From Trichobilharzia szidati (taxonomy: Eukaryota; Platyhelminthes; Trematoda; Strigeidida; Schistosomatidae), in assembly GCA_944472155.2 (NCBI GenBank), contig OX235271.1, forward strand, positions 26,730,977 through 26,794,976: 64,000 nucleotides of DNA, written 5' to 3'. A model generated the notes under the pieces. The model was given only the letters and a program-made list of their open reading frames with translations. It made no database searches and had not been told where the DNA came from. The translations under genes and the position numbers were made by a program. Positions 61,721 through 64,000 of this stretch are shown here, in pieces; position 1 is the first letter of the stretch; each line of letters opens with the position of its first letter.

Positions 61721-62815
61721 CAATGGAGGACAACGAAACGTTACGCAGCTGGATATCATATCTACATCAAAGATGATGCAAAACTTTTCAAATGTTACAA
61801 AAGCTTTTTTATCCGTGTTGAGATTTCTTCGGCAAATCAGTCCATTATCTTTACTATACTAAAAACCATGTTCTACTTATTTCTTCTCCTATTTTTTTCT
61901 TTATATACTGTTAACATCCAATATTGTGACTTCATAGTTCATATTACTATTATATTATTGTTCCACGTGTGAGTATGCTTCAGATTTTCTTACACTGAGT
62001 GATTTTTTGTAATGTTTACTTCTTCATAATGGAAACCACAATTACTTGATGATATGTGAAGTGAAAACTTTATTTTAATTAAGACAACTTCTAATCATTA
62101 TTATTTTAGTGTTCAAATACTTCACATTATTTTTATTTTGTTAAAATTGTGTAACTTATCAACAGCTTAAACATGTGATTTTCTATCGTCGATCAATTTT
62201 TAAGTTAAAATTTTGATATGCAGAAGAAAACATAATAGATACTCTTCTGAATACCTCTGACTACTTCTGGCATGTGATTGTCTCTTGTCAAATCTAAGAT
62301 AACAACACTTCAGGAGTTATTTACACCGACTGCTAGTTTAAGAATACAGTGTGAAATCGGTTGAGCATGGTTGAGAAGTTGCATTAACCGTAAGAAGATT
62401 GATAAGAAAACCACAGATCGTGTGCAAAACACAGACATCAGGACACTGGCCAACAGGCGCTATTTGTGGCATCAACAAGATATCTAGTTATCGAAAAAAA
62501 GCATCAATTGTCCCGCAACTCGCCTCATCGTTCTTCGTGGTAATGCGACATGGAGCTTGAAAGTTGAACAAATGAAAAGGAAACCTTCAATAGAGAATGA
62601 AAGACCAGATTTGCAGTATAAAATGATATCATTCTATTTCACAGGTTCTCATCAGCTGCAAACTACCTGAAATTACAATGGTTATAAATAATAACATTTC
62701 ATACTTCATTGTTTGAAAGATAATAGAGAAAACATTATAAGATGAACGCATCCGGAATATAAGGATTAAAATTTATAGTTTAAGTTACCATCAATTTATA
62801 TACTATCAAACTATG
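61721..62815. other. No gene recognised
   Basis: Very AT-rich; no exon-like match to the missing part of STT3A. A G9 run lies at about 62830. Confidence 0.45.
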
Positions 62816-62980
62816 AAAAAAAGGCAAAAGGGGGGGGGTGAGTGAGAGAAGACAGAAAAATCTAATAAACAGTGTCAACATGGCAACTCAAGAAGGTCAA
62901 AGTTCATCAAATTGAAAACTTGCTTAGTGAGTTGAGCTCACTAGTGTGTATGACTAATCAGTGTAATGAAAGTGATACGG

Positions 62981-63997
62981 TTACCAAGGGAGTGAGAGAT
63001 TGACTACACTCTCTTTCTGTGTGCATAAGTTTGGTCTGAGACGTTTGATTGCAATTGCTTCAGCAAATCGTAGTAGATTCGCTGTCCTTTGTATGTTTAA
63101 TATTTTGAAGGATTTGGAAATCTCGACAAAATGGCCCGTATCCACAAGGTGTCTGGTAATTGCACTTTGTAAATATCTGCTTCCTTTTAAGCATAAGTTT
63201 CTCGGAATATGCTCTGAAAACCGGATAGAAGCCCTTCTTTCTGTCCTTCCAATGTACTTGCTGCCGCAGGTGCACGTAAATTTATAAATGCAGTTGGAGG
63301 TAACATCAGCAGGGTACTTATCCAGTTTCGATTGGCTTATAGAGCATGTAGTACTGTATAGTGTCACCAGATTGGCTGCAGGGAAGCATCTCTTTATTGC
63401 TCCTTTCATCCTCTTTTCAATCTTTTGCGATACTGTTTCTCCTTTGTATGGGAGGCAAATGAACACTTTCTTCTTTTCAACTGTTGGATACTTCTCTTTC
63501 TCATCTCTTTCTTTGCTGTACTTTAGGATAAATCCTTTTGGATACCCGTTTTCCTTAAGGCATTTTTCAACAAAGCTTAATTCTTCTTCTACCTTGTTAG
63601 GCGAACATAACTTCCTGGCCCTGTCGTACAGTGTCCTTACTAATCCCCGCTTATAGCTTATAGGGCAGAAGCTGTTGTAGTGAAGGTATTGTCCAGTCCA
63701 AGTTTCTTTTCTGTAGATGGACTTTTCGACCGTTCCATCGTTTCTTCTTTTTACATTTAGGTCCAGGAAATTGAACTCATCGTTGTGTTCATATTCCATG
63801 GTGAATTTAATGTTTGGGTGGATCTCATTAAGGCGGTCAAATAATACGGATGCCTGACTCATGTCGTTACAAACAACAAACGTATCATCGACATATCGAC
63901 GATAGTATGTTGTTTCATTGATAGCGTCACTCAGTCGCGTCTGTTCGAGATAACCCATGAAGATGTCGGCTAGAATAGGTCCTAGAGGTGAACCCAT
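62981..63997 (-). CDS. Penelope-like element ORF (RT C-terminal half and GIY-YIG), open to the window edge
   Basis: 338 codons without interruption, cut by the window edge. MGSPLGPILADIFMGYLE (RT motif B region), YRRYVDDTFVVCND (catalytic), FLDLNVKR, the PLE connector (YKRGLVRTLYDRARKLCSPN), VFICLPYKG, then the GIY-YIG nuclease: CIYKFTCTCGSKYIGRTERR, RFSEHIPR, and the end VNLSLPW. It is the same family as 393-1671 but in one frame, so the full copy may be intact. The M at the right is internal; the true start is outside the window. Confidence 0.92.
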   Translation of the reverse strand: MGSPLGPILADIFMGYLEQTRLSDAINETTYYRRYVDDTFVVCNDMSQASVLFDRLNEIHPNIKFTMEYEHNDEFNFLDLNVKRRNDGTVEKSIYRKETWTGQYLHYNSFCPISYKRGLVRTLYDRARKLCSPNKVEEELSFVEKCLKENGYPKGFILKYSKERDEKEKYPTVEKKKVFICLPYKGETVSQKIEKRMKGAIKRCFPAANLVTLYSTTCSISQSKLDKYPADVTSNCIYKFTCTCGSKYIGRTERRASIRFSEHIPRNLCLKGSRYLQSAITRHLVDTGHFVEISKSFKILNIQRTANLLRFAEAIAIKRLRPNLCTQKESVVNLSLPW

Positions 63998-64000
63998 GGC

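Noticed and set aside
58430..62800. Missing 5' exons of STT3A
   Set aside because: I scanned the minus strand for the conserved membrane segments and the SVSEHQPT region and saw none; they probably lie beyond 64000.
1..64000. CRISPR arrays, operons, bacterial-type promoters or terminators
   Set aside because: The sequence is eukaryotic nuclear DNA; regular repeats found are microsatellites or transposon parts.

Overview
The window is animal nuclear DNA, almost certainly from a blood fluke (Schistosoma or a close relative). The reasons are an AT-rich sequence, a host gene with eight consecutive 32-37 nt introns followed by kilobase introns (a gene architecture known from schistosomes), and the mix of retroelements: Penelope-like elements (PLEs) with GIY-YIG endonucleases, CR1-like and RTE/SR2-like LINEs, and tRNA-headed SINEs with hammerhead-like motifs. 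Species cannot be decided from the sequence alone. All family names are from reading protein motifs; no search was run.

Left part (1-15105): a PLE is split by a nearly 7 kb insertion holding a CR1-like LINE with two intact ORFs (5114-6640, 6643-9777). The insertion (4742-11662) is flanked exactly by a 3443 bp direct repeat (1299-4741 and 11663-15105). I noted six differences and no length change between the copies. The layout is that of a target-site duplication hundreds of times longer than usual. Just to the right is a small terminal exon (15277-15350) resembling the C-terminus of CHMP1.

Middle part (15351-35507): mostly unrecognised AT-rich DNA with a decayed MULE transposase (17870-19360, minus), a gag relic of a Gypsy-type LTR element, a nearly full-length RTE/SR2-like LINE (24490-27745, plus) and a second full-length CR1-like LINE (28237-33788, minus). 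The latter lies inside a copy of a ~390 bp repeat (here called T) that also occurs at 1-392 and 35221-35507. Between two T copies lies a broken glutamine-rich pseudogene.

Right part (35508-64000): two real host genes point tail to tail. TRAM1 (35908-41035, plus, 11 exons, complete, 385 aa) is an ER translocon protein. STT3A (41620-58428, minus, last five exons, 325 aa, 5' part outside the window) is the catalytic subunit of oligosaccharyltransferase. Both act at the ER translocon. The STT3A introns are packed with RTE relics, PLE fragments with inverted terminal repeats, chimeric SINEs and hammerhead-like motifs. Upstream of the last visible STT3A exon are more RTE-type relics, and at the right edge an open PLE reading frame (62981 to beyond 63997, minus).

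The two host genes and the CHMP1-like exon are the only cellular coding sequence I can support. The rest is a layered transposon record in which insertions inside insertions can be ordered in time.
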